Source of the DNA: a virus
Direction: 5' to 3' (one strand)
Length of the DNA stretch: 52,535 nt
IMG/VR virus record: IMGVR_UViG_3300024520_007217
Span: 1-52,535 of that record
In this document: positions 43,626 to 51,486 of the stretch, in pieces
Numbering within the stretch: position 1 is the stretch's first letter
Layout: every line of letters begins with the position of its first letter
Notes under the pieces: generated by a model
Seen by the model: the letters and a program-made list of their open reading frames with translations, nothing else
Told to the model about the DNA's origin: nothing
Database searches by the model: none
Made by a program: the position numbers and the translations under genes

Positions 43626-44675
43626 ATGAGCAAACTATTAATTGATTCCCCCCCCCTCCAAGTATTACCCCAACTTGCAGTACTTATCGGCCTAAATCAA
43701 GCAATTGTGTTACAACAACTCCACTATTGGCTAAATAACTCAAAAGTCGGAAAAACAGATGATAACGGCGTAAAGTGGGTTCGCAACTCTGTTCCAGAAT
43801 GGAGACAAGATAACTTCCCTTTTTGGAGCGAGAAAACAATTAAACGCATTTTTGATGATCTTGTTGAACATAATCTATTATATCGAACTGATACCCTCAA
43901 CAAATTCAAACAAGATCGCACTCGTTGGTACACCATCAACTACAAACAGCTTGAAAACATTATGGCAACTGGACAAGTTGTCACATCCAAAGGGACAAGT
44001 TGTCACCCCCCAAAGGGACAAGTTGTCACCCCCCAAAGGGACAAGTTGTCACCTACGTTACCAGAGACTACAACAGAGACTACAACAGAGAATCCGCAAA
44101 CCCCCAAAAAAAACGACTGCCACCCCGCACCAGAAGAAGTATCTCTCGCCTACGACATCACCGGCGAACCGACTAGAAGAGACATATCACCTTCCCGATT
44201 CCAACCTCTCGACTTCCTTCCACCACACAACGAGTCAAAGCCAAGGCTAACTCAATCAGAACAAGACAACCTTTTGATTTTTGGGCAAATCAATCCAGGG
44301 CAGGGGCTAACAAAAACAGAGGAAGAGATTGAGGACAAAGTGCGCTCCTCGGGATGGGAGCTTGACGATCCAGACGAGCGACAGGCGCTCATACACTTTT
44401 TGGTGGCCGCCAAAGAAACCGACATCTATATGCACATTCCCCAGGATGACTTCAACCGGGGCAAATGGCGCATTGGATTACGCGAACATATAGATAATTT
44501 TCTCTTAGCAAAGCTCCGAGATATGTATACTGCTGCATTTAATGCCTCTAAGGGGAACTTCCGTGTGGGCCATCCCAAAGCGCTGACAACGACGCTCTTT
44601 ACCATCGACCCGGACAATCCCACCGCAGGCAATGATGATGACAATGATGAATTCCTGCCAGAAATTACGTTTTAG
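43626..44675 (+). CDS. Replication initiator (lambda O/DnaD-like) containing iterons
   Basis: A 349-residue protein. Residues 1-110 are a winged-helix domain typical of phage replisome organisers: LAVLIGLNQAIVLQQLHYWLNN, VRNSVPEWRQDNFPFWSEKTIKRIFDDLVEHNLLY, RTRWYTINYKQLE. A linker (about 118-215) is encoded by DNA repeats. The C-terminal part (about 225-330, LTKTEEEIEDKVRSSGWELDDPDERQALIHFLVAAK) is a helical helicase-loading type region, and the tail is acidic (NDDDNDEFL). Four iterons lie in the linker (43971-44052), as the origin does inside lambda O. It likely melts the origin and loads the DnaB-type ATPase. Confidence 0.85.
   Translation: MSKLLIDSPPLQVLPQLAVLIGLNQAIVLQQLHYWLNNSKVGKTDDNGVKWVRNSVPEWRQDNFPFWSEKTIKRIFDDLVEHNLLYRTDTLNKFKQDRTRWYTINYKQLENIMATGQVVTSKGTSCHPPKGQVVTPQRDKLSPTLPETTTETTTENPQTPKKNDCHPAPEEVSLAYDITGEPTRRDISPSRFQPLDFLPPHNESKPRLTQSEQDNLLIFGQINPGQGLTKTEEEIEDKVRSSGWELDDPDERQALIHFLVAAKETDIYMHIPQDDFNRGKWRIGLREHIDNFLLAKLRDMYTAAFNASKGNFRVGHPKALTTTLFTIDPDNPTAGNDDDNDEFLPEITF
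43971..44052 (+). repeat. Iterons, candidate replication origin
   Basis: Four copies of the palindromic core GACAAGTTGTC at 43972-43982, 43994-44004, 44017-44027 and 44040-44050, spaced 22, 23 and 23 bp (about two helical turns). The flanks CACCCCCCAAAGG are conserved too. Because the period is not a multiple of three, the same DNA is read in all three frames, so selection acts on DNA. An adjacent GAGACTACAACA direct repeat follows at about 44065-44090. Confidence 0.85.
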
Positions 44676-44733
44676 ATAATGGAGACCCTGATCTCTGAGC
44701 TAACCCATTTTTTGCTAACTGAAGGAGAAACCC

Positions 44734-45045
44734 ATGATTAATATAGGGCCACTCAACAAAGTAGTATGTATTCAATGTGGAAGAGAACCTTATAAACGGA
44801 AAGGAATCACATATAAATTATGTTCCCAATGTGGTTGGGATGCGTTAATGACTCTCTTAGAGCAAAGCGAAGAAGAGGAACAACAAAACGTTGATGAATA
44901 CCTGCGGAATAATGGCTATGATCCCGAAAAAATAGCGAAAGAAATCGAAACCCTTGTCTCTAAATTGGTTGCGCGTCGGAATGAAAAAGAGGGATTGCCA
45001 ACCGAAGAGAGGCTTAGAAATTGGTGGACAAACGCATTAAGCTAA
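44734..45045 (+). CDS. Small zinc-ribbon protein
   Basis: A 103-residue protein with an N-terminal zinc ribbon: VVCIQCGREPYKRKGITYKLCSQCGW (CxxC...CxxC, about 11-36). An acidic coiled region follows (EQSEEEEQQNVDEYL) and a helical, basic C-terminus ending WWTNALS. The ribosome-binding site AAGGAGAAACCC is strong. A zinc ribbon between the initiator and helicase genes suggests a nucleic-acid-binding replication helper. No specific family recognised. Confidence 0.6.
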   Translation: MINIGPLNKVVCIQCGREPYKRKGITYKLCSQCGWDALMTLLEQSEEEEQQNVDEYLRNNGYDPEKIAKEIETLVSKLVARRNEKEGLPTEERLRNWWTNALS

Positions 45046-45049
45046 ACCG

Positions 45050-45301
45050 ATGGATTTTAACGAATTGTGGCAAAATTGCCTAAGTCAGCCTGATAAAAAC
45101 GATACATTCTGGTGGGTCGGATGGGACGTGAGGCTTGGGAAGCAATATATCCCCAGAGCAGAACGCATTTTGGTGGCAGTCGCGTCAAGTGATCGGTGCG
45201 CCATTTGTCCGAGAGCCAAGTTGCTTTACCCCGATGGTCATCGGTCAATGACATGTGGCTCACCTGATTGCATCCGAAAATGGCTGCATATTTCTAAGTG
45301 A
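45050..45301 (+). CDS. Small Cys-rich protein
   Basis: An 83-residue protein starting 4 nt after the previous stop. It has WWVGWDVRLGKQYIP, then a candidate zinc site CAICPRAKLLYPDGHRSMTCGSPDC (CxxC...CxxxxC with His) near the C-terminus. No clear ribosome-binding site, so translation may depend on the upstream gene. Function unknown. Confidence 0.52.
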   Translation: MDFNELWQNCLSQPDKNDTFWWVGWDVRLGKQYIPRAERILVAVASSDRCAICPRAKLLYPDGHRSMTCGSPDCIRKWLHISK

Positions 45302-45311
45302 GGTAAAGAAA

Positions 45312-45569
45312 ATGATTGAGCAAACCGAAATTATTGGGCCGACCGACGAACACAGATGGGCTATCAGGCTTACTATTCTTGCGTTTGTCCTGGCTTTTGG
45401 GAGCGGGCTGGTAACTTCATTCCAAAAATCTAATATCGCGCTTAAACAGCAAAAAATAGCTTATTGCGCGGAGCAAGATAGGTTGCTTATCTCATCCAGA
45501 TTGTTTTATGATGAAAGTTTGGGTTTTTGTCGATTTGTGCATATTCCAGATGTGAGGTTGTCAGAATGA
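45312..45569 (+). CDS. Small single-pass membrane protein
   Basis: An 85-residue protein starting at the ATG after GAGGTAAAGAA. One membrane segment at about 18-36 (IRLTILAFVLAFGSGLVTSF), then a soluble part with two Cys. The stop overlaps the next ATG (ATGA). An early membrane protein in a phage might act in superinfection exclusion or anchor the replisome; nothing shows which. Confidence 0.55.
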   Translation: MIEQTEIIGPTDEHRWAIRLTILAFVLAFGSGLVTSFQKSNIALKQQKIAYCAEQDRLLISSRLFYDESLGFCRFVHIPDVRLSE

Positions 45570-46486
45570 GCGTAGCCCCTTATCCTGGACCTTGTATCAA
45601 TTGTGGGACGTTTGACAAGGTACCCTCAGCAGGGTTTCGATTAAAACGCTGCTATGCGTGCTATAAATATCATTGGCGGCATGGCGTTGAGCGACCGTCG
45701 ATTTTTTGGACTCTTGACAAGGGATTTTGTTCTAATTGCAAAATCCCGCTTATTCGGAAAAAAGGAAATTCAATAAAAGGGCGCTGCTCAAAATGCAATC
45801 ATTATTTTTGGCGGCATGGGGTTGAGCGACCGCAATCTTTAGTTTGTCCCCCTTCCCCCCCCACCCATTGCAAGAACAGTAATTGCAAAAAATTACTGTC
45901 GGATGATCCTTACGCTCAGGCGGGATACTGCAATCCTTGCTACTGTTATCAAAGAAGATGTGATATGGAACGTCCGAAATATTTATGCCTGAATCCCGGC
46001 ATAATCAAAAGGAACGAATATACCTATTGCAGAAACGCCAATTGCGAAAAATTATTAAAGGAAGATAGACGACCTATACGGGGATATTGCAATGCTTGCT
46101 ATTTCTACCACCTGACCAGGGGTCGGAAGCGCTCAAAATACCTGTGCTCACGACCCCCATTGGTAAAAAGGGGGCAGTACACGCATTGTAAAAACAACAA
46201 CTGCGGGATACCGATTTTTGATGGGCATCAATACATAATCCCCTCAACAAGAGGTTGGTGCAATCCCTGTTACCGATATTATAAAAAATATGGGGGGAAG
46301 AAGAGTAGACCAAGAGAATTGTGCATAGAAGCAGACGTTTTGGGGTGGTGCGATTGTGGAAAAGCAGCATTTTATGAAGAGCCTATCACATTACTTGGAT
46401 TCGGCGAGCGAGACGTGACAGAGAGACAAGAGAAATTACTATTATGCAAGGAATGCTTTTATGACTTTTATCAATACACCGGTTGA
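45566..46486 (+). CDS. Protein of six tandem zinc-ribbon modules
   Basis: A 306-residue protein starting at the ATG that overlaps the previous TGA. It has six tandem modules of about 45-55 residues with the pattern CxxC...GxCxxCYxYxxRxGxxRP (for example CINCGTFDKV...RCYACYKYHWRHGVERP; HCKNSNCKKLL...GYCNPCYCYQRR). Modules 3-5 have CxxxxC in the first pair. That is 24 or so Cys, enough for six zinc ions. Modules look like GATA/recombination-type ribbons but match no family I know. Likely a DNA- or RNA-binding array. The last 26 nt overlap the helicase gene. Confidence 0.7.
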   Translation: MSVAPYPGPCINCGTFDKVPSAGFRLKRCYACYKYHWRHGVERPSIFWTLDKGFCSNCKIPLIRKKGNSIKGRCSKCNHYFWRHGVERPQSLVCPPSPPTHCKNSNCKKLLSDDPYAQAGYCNPCYCYQRRCDMERPKYLCLNPGIIKRNEYTYCRNANCEKLLKEDRRPIRGYCNACYFYHLTRGRKRSKYLCSRPPLVKRGQYTHCKNNNCGIPIFDGHQYIIPSTRGWCNPCYRYYKKYGGKKSRPRELCIEADVLGWCDCGKAAFYEEPITLLGFGERDVTERQEKLLLCKECFYDFYQYTG

Positions 46487-47411
46487 AAGTTCAAATTCTT
46501 TTCTGCGGTACGCGGACGAGATCAAGCACGATCCGGGCGTGAAATTCGGAACAAACAGACTTGATAAATTCATCATCCCGGCTCGAAGGGGAGAAGTCAT
46601 CGGCATTGTGGGCAATTCAGGCTATGGTAAATCGAGCTATATGTCCTTTATTGCAGTCAACGAGGCTCGAGCAATAAAATCTCGAGGCACCGGCACTATA
46701 AACAAAGATAAACCAGGGGAAGCGGTTCTTTATGTCACCTGGGAGCAAACAATTGAGACCCAGGAGGCATCAACACAGGCCAACAAGCGCTTGACTATTA
46801 GCGACATCGCCTGGGGGAGAGTCCATCAAAAGAGCCTCGTGGAGGCACAAAAAACACGCCTCCAACTTCCACTATGGATTGCCGGACGCAGCCACTATAG
46901 CAGATCCGTAAATAAGATGTTTGTGCCTGATTTGTTTGCCGAGATAGTGCAAACACAAACTCAATTCAATATCACATTTAAGGCCATAATTCTGGACTAT
47001 TTACAGCTTATCCCGGTTCAAAAAGGGCAAACGAGAGTCGAACAAATCAGCCAGGCCATTCTCGATACCAAAGAGCTTGCCCTCAACGCAGGTTGCCCGG
47101 TTTTTGTTGGCGTTCAGGCAAAAATAGCGGTACTTGATCGCCCCGATCCCGTACCTGGCATGGGGGATACTTTCTATTCAAGCGAGTTGGACCACGTGCT
47201 CGATAAGGGGCTGGGGATTTTTAAGGTAGCAAAAAAATACCCAATCGGAAGCGAGTATAAATTCTCGACTAACGGGCAAGCTCAGTCAATACCCGTGACT
47301 GATGAGCTGTTTATTTTTAATCTTTTCAAGCAGAGATGGGACACGAGCAACATGCGGCAATTCATTCATTTTGACATCAACAAAATGGAATTAGGAGATA
47401 TGGTTTCATGA
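46461..47411 (+). CDS. DnaB/RecA-fold replicative ATPase
   Basis: A 316-residue protein made of the RecA-type core only. Walker A GIVGNSGYGKSSYMS (about 48-62), the catalytic Glu in LYVTWEQ (about 93), Walker B AIILDYLQLIPV (about 173-184, the DnaB 'DYLQLI' signature), VEQISQAILDTKELAL and the sensor FVGVQAK. It lacks the N-terminal DnaB domain, as some phage helicases (gp41/KaiC-like) do. It probably unwinds DNA at the fork with the primase (39680-40612). Confidence 0.88.
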   Translation: MTFINTPVESSNSFLRYADEIKHDPGVKFGTNRLDKFIIPARRGEVIGIVGNSGYGKSSYMSFIAVNEARAIKSRGTGTINKDKPGEAVLYVTWEQTIETQEASTQANKRLTISDIAWGRVHQKSLVEAQKTRLQLPLWIAGRSHYSRSVNKMFVPDLFAEIVQTQTQFNITFKAIILDYLQLIPVQKGQTRVEQISQAILDTKELALNAGCPVFVGVQAKIAVLDRPDPVPGMGDTFYSSELDHVLDKGLGIFKVAKKYPIGSEYKFSTNGQAQSIPVTDELFIFNLFKQRWDTSNMRQFIHFDINKMELGDMVS

Positions 47412-48769
47412 CACTTCCAACCTGCAAAATCATCAATTCTGATATCATCCAATGGGGCAAGGGTCATGAGTGGCTGGTCCAAAACGCAGATGGGCCATTC
47501 CATTTCATCTTCGGAGACTGGCCATACAATCTGGAATCGATTCTGAAGCGGTTCGGGGGGGCAAACTCAGCGCCTGCGCAACCTGGCAAGGACGGGTCGT
47601 TCCAGCGTCAAAGCGCGGGCTTTATGGGCCTCGATTGGGATGGTTCACAACTGGCTTACCAAGCATCAACCTGGAATCTACTTGCCCGCCTCCTTCATCC
47701 AGGCGGGTTCACTGCCTCATTCTCTCACGCCCGCAAATTTCACCGACTGGCGATGGCCCAGGAGGAAGCCGGGTTCATCCTCAATCCGGCCATTGACACT
47801 CGCATCGTGCCCATGACCCTGGCCTGGCTTTACTCGACCGGCAAACCGAACGGGACTAGTGTTGAGGCTGGGTTACAGAGGGGGGATCACCCATTGGCTG
47901 GAACGTGGGAAGGGTTTCAATACGGCTGCCCTTTGGCGCCCGAGTACGAACCGATTGTCATCGCCCAAAAGCCGTATTCTGGCAATTCAGTCGATTCTAT
48001 CACTCGCACCGGGGCTGGAGCCTACAATATTCAGGCTGGAAAAGCATTTCAAACTAATGGTCGGTTTCCTGGTACAGTGGCCTTGGTACATCATCCAGAA
48101 TGCAAAAAAGGGGGACATCGAGAAATCAAAAATAACAGCGGGCATGTCTCCGGTAATGAGCCGAGCGTGTCGGGCAAGCATGTTTACGGCAAACAGAAAC
48201 GTACCAGCTACAAAGCCAAAAAGGGAGAGGGAGGGAATGAACCGATTCCCGATTATCATTGCCACCCTGATTGCTCAGTAAATGAGGTTCCAGGGCCTGA
48301 CAAGGCTCATTACTTTGCCCAAGCCGATTGGTCCTGGGAAGTGTTGGAGTGCATGGCAACCGCAAATCCCTACTTCTACGAAGCCAAGGTTGGGCCGAGA
48401 GAGCGGGATGCAGGTTGTCACGATCTGCATAATAATCATCCAACTTTAAAACCCATAAAGTTGTGCCAAGCTATTGCGGCTCTGTTTTTGCCGCCAAAGG
48501 AATATTCGCCCCGGCGAGTCCTGGTTCCATGCAGCGGTACGGGGAGCGAGGCGATTGGCTGTTTACTGGCCGGCTGGGATGAAATAGTGATGGTGGAATC
48601 GAGTCCTCATTACTGCAAAATAGCTGAAACTCGAATGAAGTTTTTCTATGAATTTGTCCACTACGGGCAGACAGACGTTGATACCATTTTGAATAGCATT
48701 GCTGAATCTAATGAGAGCGATAAAGATAAACAATTAAGCCTTCTGGACCTTGAGGAGGAAATGGCATGA
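47408..48769 (+). CDS. DNA N4/N6 methyltransferase with DWPY motif
   Basis: A 453-residue protein. Motif IV is GDWPYNL (about 36-42), a variant of D/SPPY, followed far downstream by motif I region VLVPCSGTGSEAIGCLLAG (about 376-394) and PTLKPIKLCQ before it. This is the beta-class order. Between them is a large insert (about 170-330) with Cys/His pairs (HHPECKKGGH; YHCHPDCS) that could bind zinc and hold the target-recognition part. Overlaps helicase and C5-methyltransferase genes by 4 nt each. Confidence 0.88.
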   Translation: MTLPTCKIINSDIIQWGKGHEWLVQNADGPFHFIFGDWPYNLESILKRFGGANSAPAQPGKDGSFQRQSAGFMGLDWDGSQLAYQASTWNLLARLLHPGGFTASFSHARKFHRLAMAQEEAGFILNPAIDTRIVPMTLAWLYSTGKPNGTSVEAGLQRGDHPLAGTWEGFQYGCPLAPEYEPIVIAQKPYSGNSVDSITRTGAGAYNIQAGKAFQTNGRFPGTVALVHHPECKKGGHREIKNNSGHVSGNEPSVSGKHVYGKQKRTSYKAKKGEGGNEPIPDYHCHPDCSVNEVPGPDKAHYFAQADWSWEVLECMATANPYFYEAKVGPRERDAGCHDLHNNHPTLKPIKLCQAIAALFLPPKEYSPRRVLVPCSGTGSEAIGCLLAGWDEIVMVESSPHYCKIAETRMKFFYEFVHYGQTDVDTILNSIAESNESDKDKQLSLLDLEEEMA

Positions 48770-49821
48770 AAGCCTTCGTCGGGTTTGCTGGGGTTGGGGG
48801 CGTAGACATCGCCCTGCGCGAGTTCGGATTTGATATCGTTGGGGTTGAGATTGATAATGACATTGCGGAGGCAAATCGGGCAAATGGCGGCAACGTCATC
48901 ACGGCGGACATCAGGGAAATTAACACAAGAGACTACGCAGACTACAACCTGATGCACTTCTCTCCGCCGTGCCCGAATTTCAGCCAGGCCAATGCGAGAA
49001 GACGAGAAACAAACTTAGATAGAATTTTTGGGCATACGATGGCTGAATTTGTTGCCCTTGCCAGACCTGAGTATTTTACACTGGAAAACGTCTGGAGTTA
49101 TCAGAGGAGCGAAGCCTGGGCTATTGTCGAAAATGCGCTATTGCAAAATGGGTATGGCGTAGATTTTTGGCATCTAAATGCCGCTAATTATGGAATTCCT
49201 CAGACCCGTAAGCGCATGATAGTCATCGCACGGCGAGACGGGCGGAAGCCGCAAAAGCCGTTCCCCACTCACGCTAAGTGCCCGGATATGTTCACAAGGG
49301 TCTGGGTTGGTTGGCATGAAGCCATTGCCGACCTGATACCTGAACTACCTGAAACGAATCTGGCTCCCTGGCAGATTGATCGTATGCCAGAGGAGATTAA
49401 TACCTATCTAATCATGACCGGGAACAAAAACCGGAACGGAATAGATAATGTTCCAGGGAGAGGTTGGTTGAAACCTTCATCACCGTCCAATACGGTCACG
49501 ACAAGGGGCATTCCTAGAGCTGTACTTGTTAGCGGCCAGTATCAGACGCCAAATTATGGCAGTAAACGCATTGTCCAAAATCGTTCAGCCGATCAACCCG
49601 TATGGACAATCACGGCAAGTGAGCATCTGGATACTCGATGTTGTTTCATGGAAACGGGGCGAGTTGTAGCCCTAACGCCGAGAGCACTGGCCCGGCTTCA
49701 GGGCTTCCCAGATTGGGTCCAACTTCCGACGGACCGGGGCTTGGCTTGCCGTGTTATTGGCAATGCGGTACCGCCGGGGTTGTATCGGGCGATATTAAGA
49801 AGTCTTGGATTCGTAAAGTAA
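48766..49821 (+). CDS. DNA cytosine-5 methyltransferase
   Basis: A 351-residue C5-methyltransferase with all main motifs: I FVGFAGVGGVDIAL (4-17), II GVEIDNDIAEANRANG, IV HFSPPCPNFSQAN with the catalytic Cys in PPC (about 65), VI TLENV, VIII QTRKRMIVIA, and X VIGNAVPPGLYRAIL. The target-recognition domain lies at about 220-300. Length is normal for a monospecific enzyme. No nuclease gene is adjacent, so it most likely protects phage DNA from host restriction. It is the last gene before the promoter at 49830-49857. Confidence 0.95.
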   Translation: MKAFVGFAGVGGVDIALREFGFDIVGVEIDNDIAEANRANGGNVITADIREINTRDYADYNLMHFSPPCPNFSQANARRRETNLDRIFGHTMAEFVALARPEYFTLENVWSYQRSEAWAIVENALLQNGYGVDFWHLNAANYGIPQTRKRMIVIARRDGRKPQKPFPTHAKCPDMFTRVWVGWHEAIADLIPELPETNLAPWQIDRMPEEINTYLIMTGNKNRNGIDNVPGRGWLKPSSPSNTVTTRGIPRAVLVSGQYQTPNYGSKRIVQNRSADQPVWTITASEHLDTRCCFMETGRVVALTPRALARLQGFPDWVQLPTDRGLACRVIGNAVPPGLYRAILRSLGFVK

Positions 49822-49829
49822 TTTGGACC

Positions 49830-49857
49830 TTGACATTACAGAACAATGTAGTATAAT
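49830..49857 (+). promoter_or_regulatory. Promoter of the Erf-RusA unit with the AGAACA element
   Basis: TTGACA, 16-nt spacer, TATAAT. The spacer has AGAACA-N4-AGTATAAT (49840-49857), the same element as at 36756-36775 and 36820-36839. Confidence 0.8.
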
Positions 49858-49895
49858 ATAGTATATATCTAAATACTCTGTAACCGTTACGGTTG

Positions 49896-49924
49896 GTGCC
49901 ATGACCATGATCTGGTTATGGCAC
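49896..49924 (+). promoter_or_regulatory. 5' leader hairpin of the Erf gene
   Basis: GTGCCATGACC, 7-nt loop, GGTTATGGCAC (11 bp with one G-U). It is preceded by an AACCG/CGGTT hairpin and contains an upstream ATG (49918) in frame with the gene. It may sequester that start. Confidence 0.55.
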
Positions 49925-49947
49925 TTATGAACAAAAAGGAGCAAACA

Positions 49948-50883
49948 GTGAGTACAAAACGAAGCGAACACATAAACGAGTTAGCATTGGCCCTAAGCCT
50001 GGCTCAGGCCCAGATTTCGTCGGCCAGGAAGGACTCGGAAAACCCACATTTAAGAATCGGATACTCATCCCTAGATAGCGTATGGAACGCGTGCCGGAAG
50101 CCATTATCGGATAATGGATTGGCTGTTGTTCAAATTCCCAGTAACAATGAGAATGGCCGCCTTATGTTAGAGACGATTCTTATTCATTCTTCTGGGCAAT
50201 GGATCAGCACTGGAGAGCTAGAAGTTCCCCAATTTAGTCAGAAGGGAATCAACGAATTGCAAGCGATGGGGGGAGCGATTACGTATGTCCGGCGGTACGC
50301 GCTGGGGGCGCTCGTGGGAGTGACAACAAAAGAAGAAGACAATGATGGGAATAATGACCCACATTGGTCGGAGATTTCAAGGAACGTTAAAACCATCAGC
50401 GAATCTCTAAAAAGTGAGGGAATACAGATCGAAACATTGTTTGAGGCTTGCAAGGCGAGAAGCTGGTCAGAGATGGTTACATTTAGTGGATCAGGGCAGG
50501 ATGCGCTGAGAAAAGCACGCAGCTTGCATAAGACAAGAGAGGAAAAGCACTGGTCATCCGTGCCAGAAAACCGCATTGGGTTACTACAGTTAATTAGCGA
50601 GAAAGATATCCCAGTATCTTCGCTATTTGAGGCTTGCAAGGTGACTAGTTGGGCAGAGATGGTTACCTTTAGCGGATCTGGACAGGATGCTTATAACGCA
50701 ACTTTGGCTAATTGGAAGCCACCTGCCCCGCAAGATAATACGTCTACCGCTGAGGAATGGCGGAGAGAAGAGGCTGACGCAGATTCGCCTCAATCTCATG
50801 ACTTCGTTACTTCTGCTAAGGAATGGGCGGAAGAAGTGACCGACACAAGCGCGCCTCAACCGAATAACCCTAATGCCTCCTAA
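49948..50883 (+). CDS. Erf-family single-strand annealing protein
   Basis: A 311-residue protein. The GTG at 49948 is chosen because AAAAGGAGCAAACA precedes it; ATGs at 49918 and 49927 lack a site and the first lies in a hairpin. Residues 1-135 match the ERF fold: INELALALSLAQAQISSARKD, GYSSLDSVWNACRKPLSDNGLAVVQ, ETILIHSSGQWIS, AMGGAITYVRRYALGALVGV. The C-terminal part carries two copies of a module (SLFEACKxxSWxEMVTFSGSGQDA) and a third short EEW repeat, ending in a Pro/Ser tail. It anneals ssDNA for recombination-dependent replication, with RusA resolving junctions. Confidence 0.92.
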   Translation: MSTKRSEHINELALALSLAQAQISSARKDSENPHLRIGYSSLDSVWNACRKPLSDNGLAVVQIPSNNENGRLMLETILIHSSGQWISTGELEVPQFSQKGINELQAMGGAITYVRRYALGALVGVTTKEEDNDGNNDPHWSEISRNVKTISESLKSEGIQIETLFEACKARSWSEMVTFSGSGQDALRKARSLHKTREEKHWSSVPENRIGLLQLISEKDIPVSSLFEACKVTSWAEMVTFSGSGQDAYNATLANWKPPAPQDNTSTAEEWRREEADADSPQSHDFVTSAKEWAEEVTDTSAPQPNNPNAS

Positions 50884-51251
50884 TGCCTAAAATATTCACC
50901 TGTTTTATCCCCACCTTGCCCCCTGGAATCAACAAAACTTATCTCATCCGTCAAGGGGGCAAGGGGCTGGCACTCACAAAAGAGGCACGCGATTGGGACA
51001 AAAAAGCAGCTTTGATAATCGGAGCCGAAGCCGGGCTTCAAGACTGGCAATATGAGCCCGGCTTTGGCTATGGATTAGTGATAATCTGGGGTGGGGGGTA
51101 TCATGATGCAGACGCTCACCTGAAATTAGTCCAAGATTGCGTGTCTCGAAAATTAGGGTTCGATGACCGATATATAGTAAAATCGGTCATCGAACGAAGG
51201 AAGCATTGGGACGGGCTTTACGTAGGATTGGCTGCAATAGAATTAGGCTGA
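50883..51251 (+). CDS. rusA: RusA-type Holliday junction resolvase
   Basis: A 122-residue protein of normal RusA length. TLPPGINKTYLIRQGGKGLALTKEARDWDKKA is the family N-terminus, and GGGYHDADAHLKLVQDCVSRKLGFDDRYIVKSVIERR holds the conserved Asp residues (DAD, QD and DD) and Lys of the active site. RusA cuts four-way junctions as a dimer. Its ATG overlaps the Erf stop (TAATG). A perfect 14-bp inverted repeat (51158-51171 with 51182-51195) lies in the active-site codons. Confidence 0.92.
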   Translation: MPKIFTCFIPTLPPGINKTYLIRQGGKGLALTKEARDWDKKAALIIGAEAGLQDWQYEPGFGYGLVIIWGGGYHDADAHLKLVQDCVSRKLGFDDRYIVKSVIERRKHWDGLYVGLAAIELG

Positions 51252-51265
51252 TTAGAGAGAAAAAG

Positions 51266-51385
51266 ATGAAACTTGAAATCAAAATGCAAATCGGTCCTGT
51301 CGGCGTTATATTCCCAAGTTTAACCAGTGGATTCCACGTTGGCTGGGGCCTGATTCATATAGGCCGATTGTGGATAGACTGGTGA
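51266..51385 (+). CDS. 39-residue small protein
   Basis: A short frame 14 nt after RusA with leader AGAGAGAAAAAG. The product MKLEIKMQIGPVGVIFPSL then HVGWGLIHIGRLWIDW has a strand-turn-strand character and looks like coding sequence. It is the last plus-strand gene before the convergent minus-strand structural genes, and overlaps a weak minus frame (51306-51473). Confidence 0.42.
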   Translation: MKLEIKMQIGPVGVIFPSLTSGFHVGWGLIHIGRLWIDW

Positions 51386-51473
51386 ACGAAACCATTATTT
51401 TGGCAAAGCGCTCGTTGTCATCTGCGCATCGGGCCTCCTCATAGCGTGTCCCTTGACCTGCGGTGCTGGCCAT
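51306..51473 (-). CDS. Doubtful 55-residue minus-strand frame
   Basis: An open frame MASTAGQGTRYEEARCADDNERFAKIMV... just after the 51487-51666 gene, without a ribosome-binding site and antisense to the 39-residue plus frame. Only one of the two is likely to be real. Composition is mildly protein-like. Confidence 0.25.
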   Translation of the reverse strand: MASTAGQGTRYEEARCADDNERFAKIMVSFTSLSTIGLYESGPSQRGIHWLNLGI

Positions 51474-51486
51474 TGTGATCAGGCCA

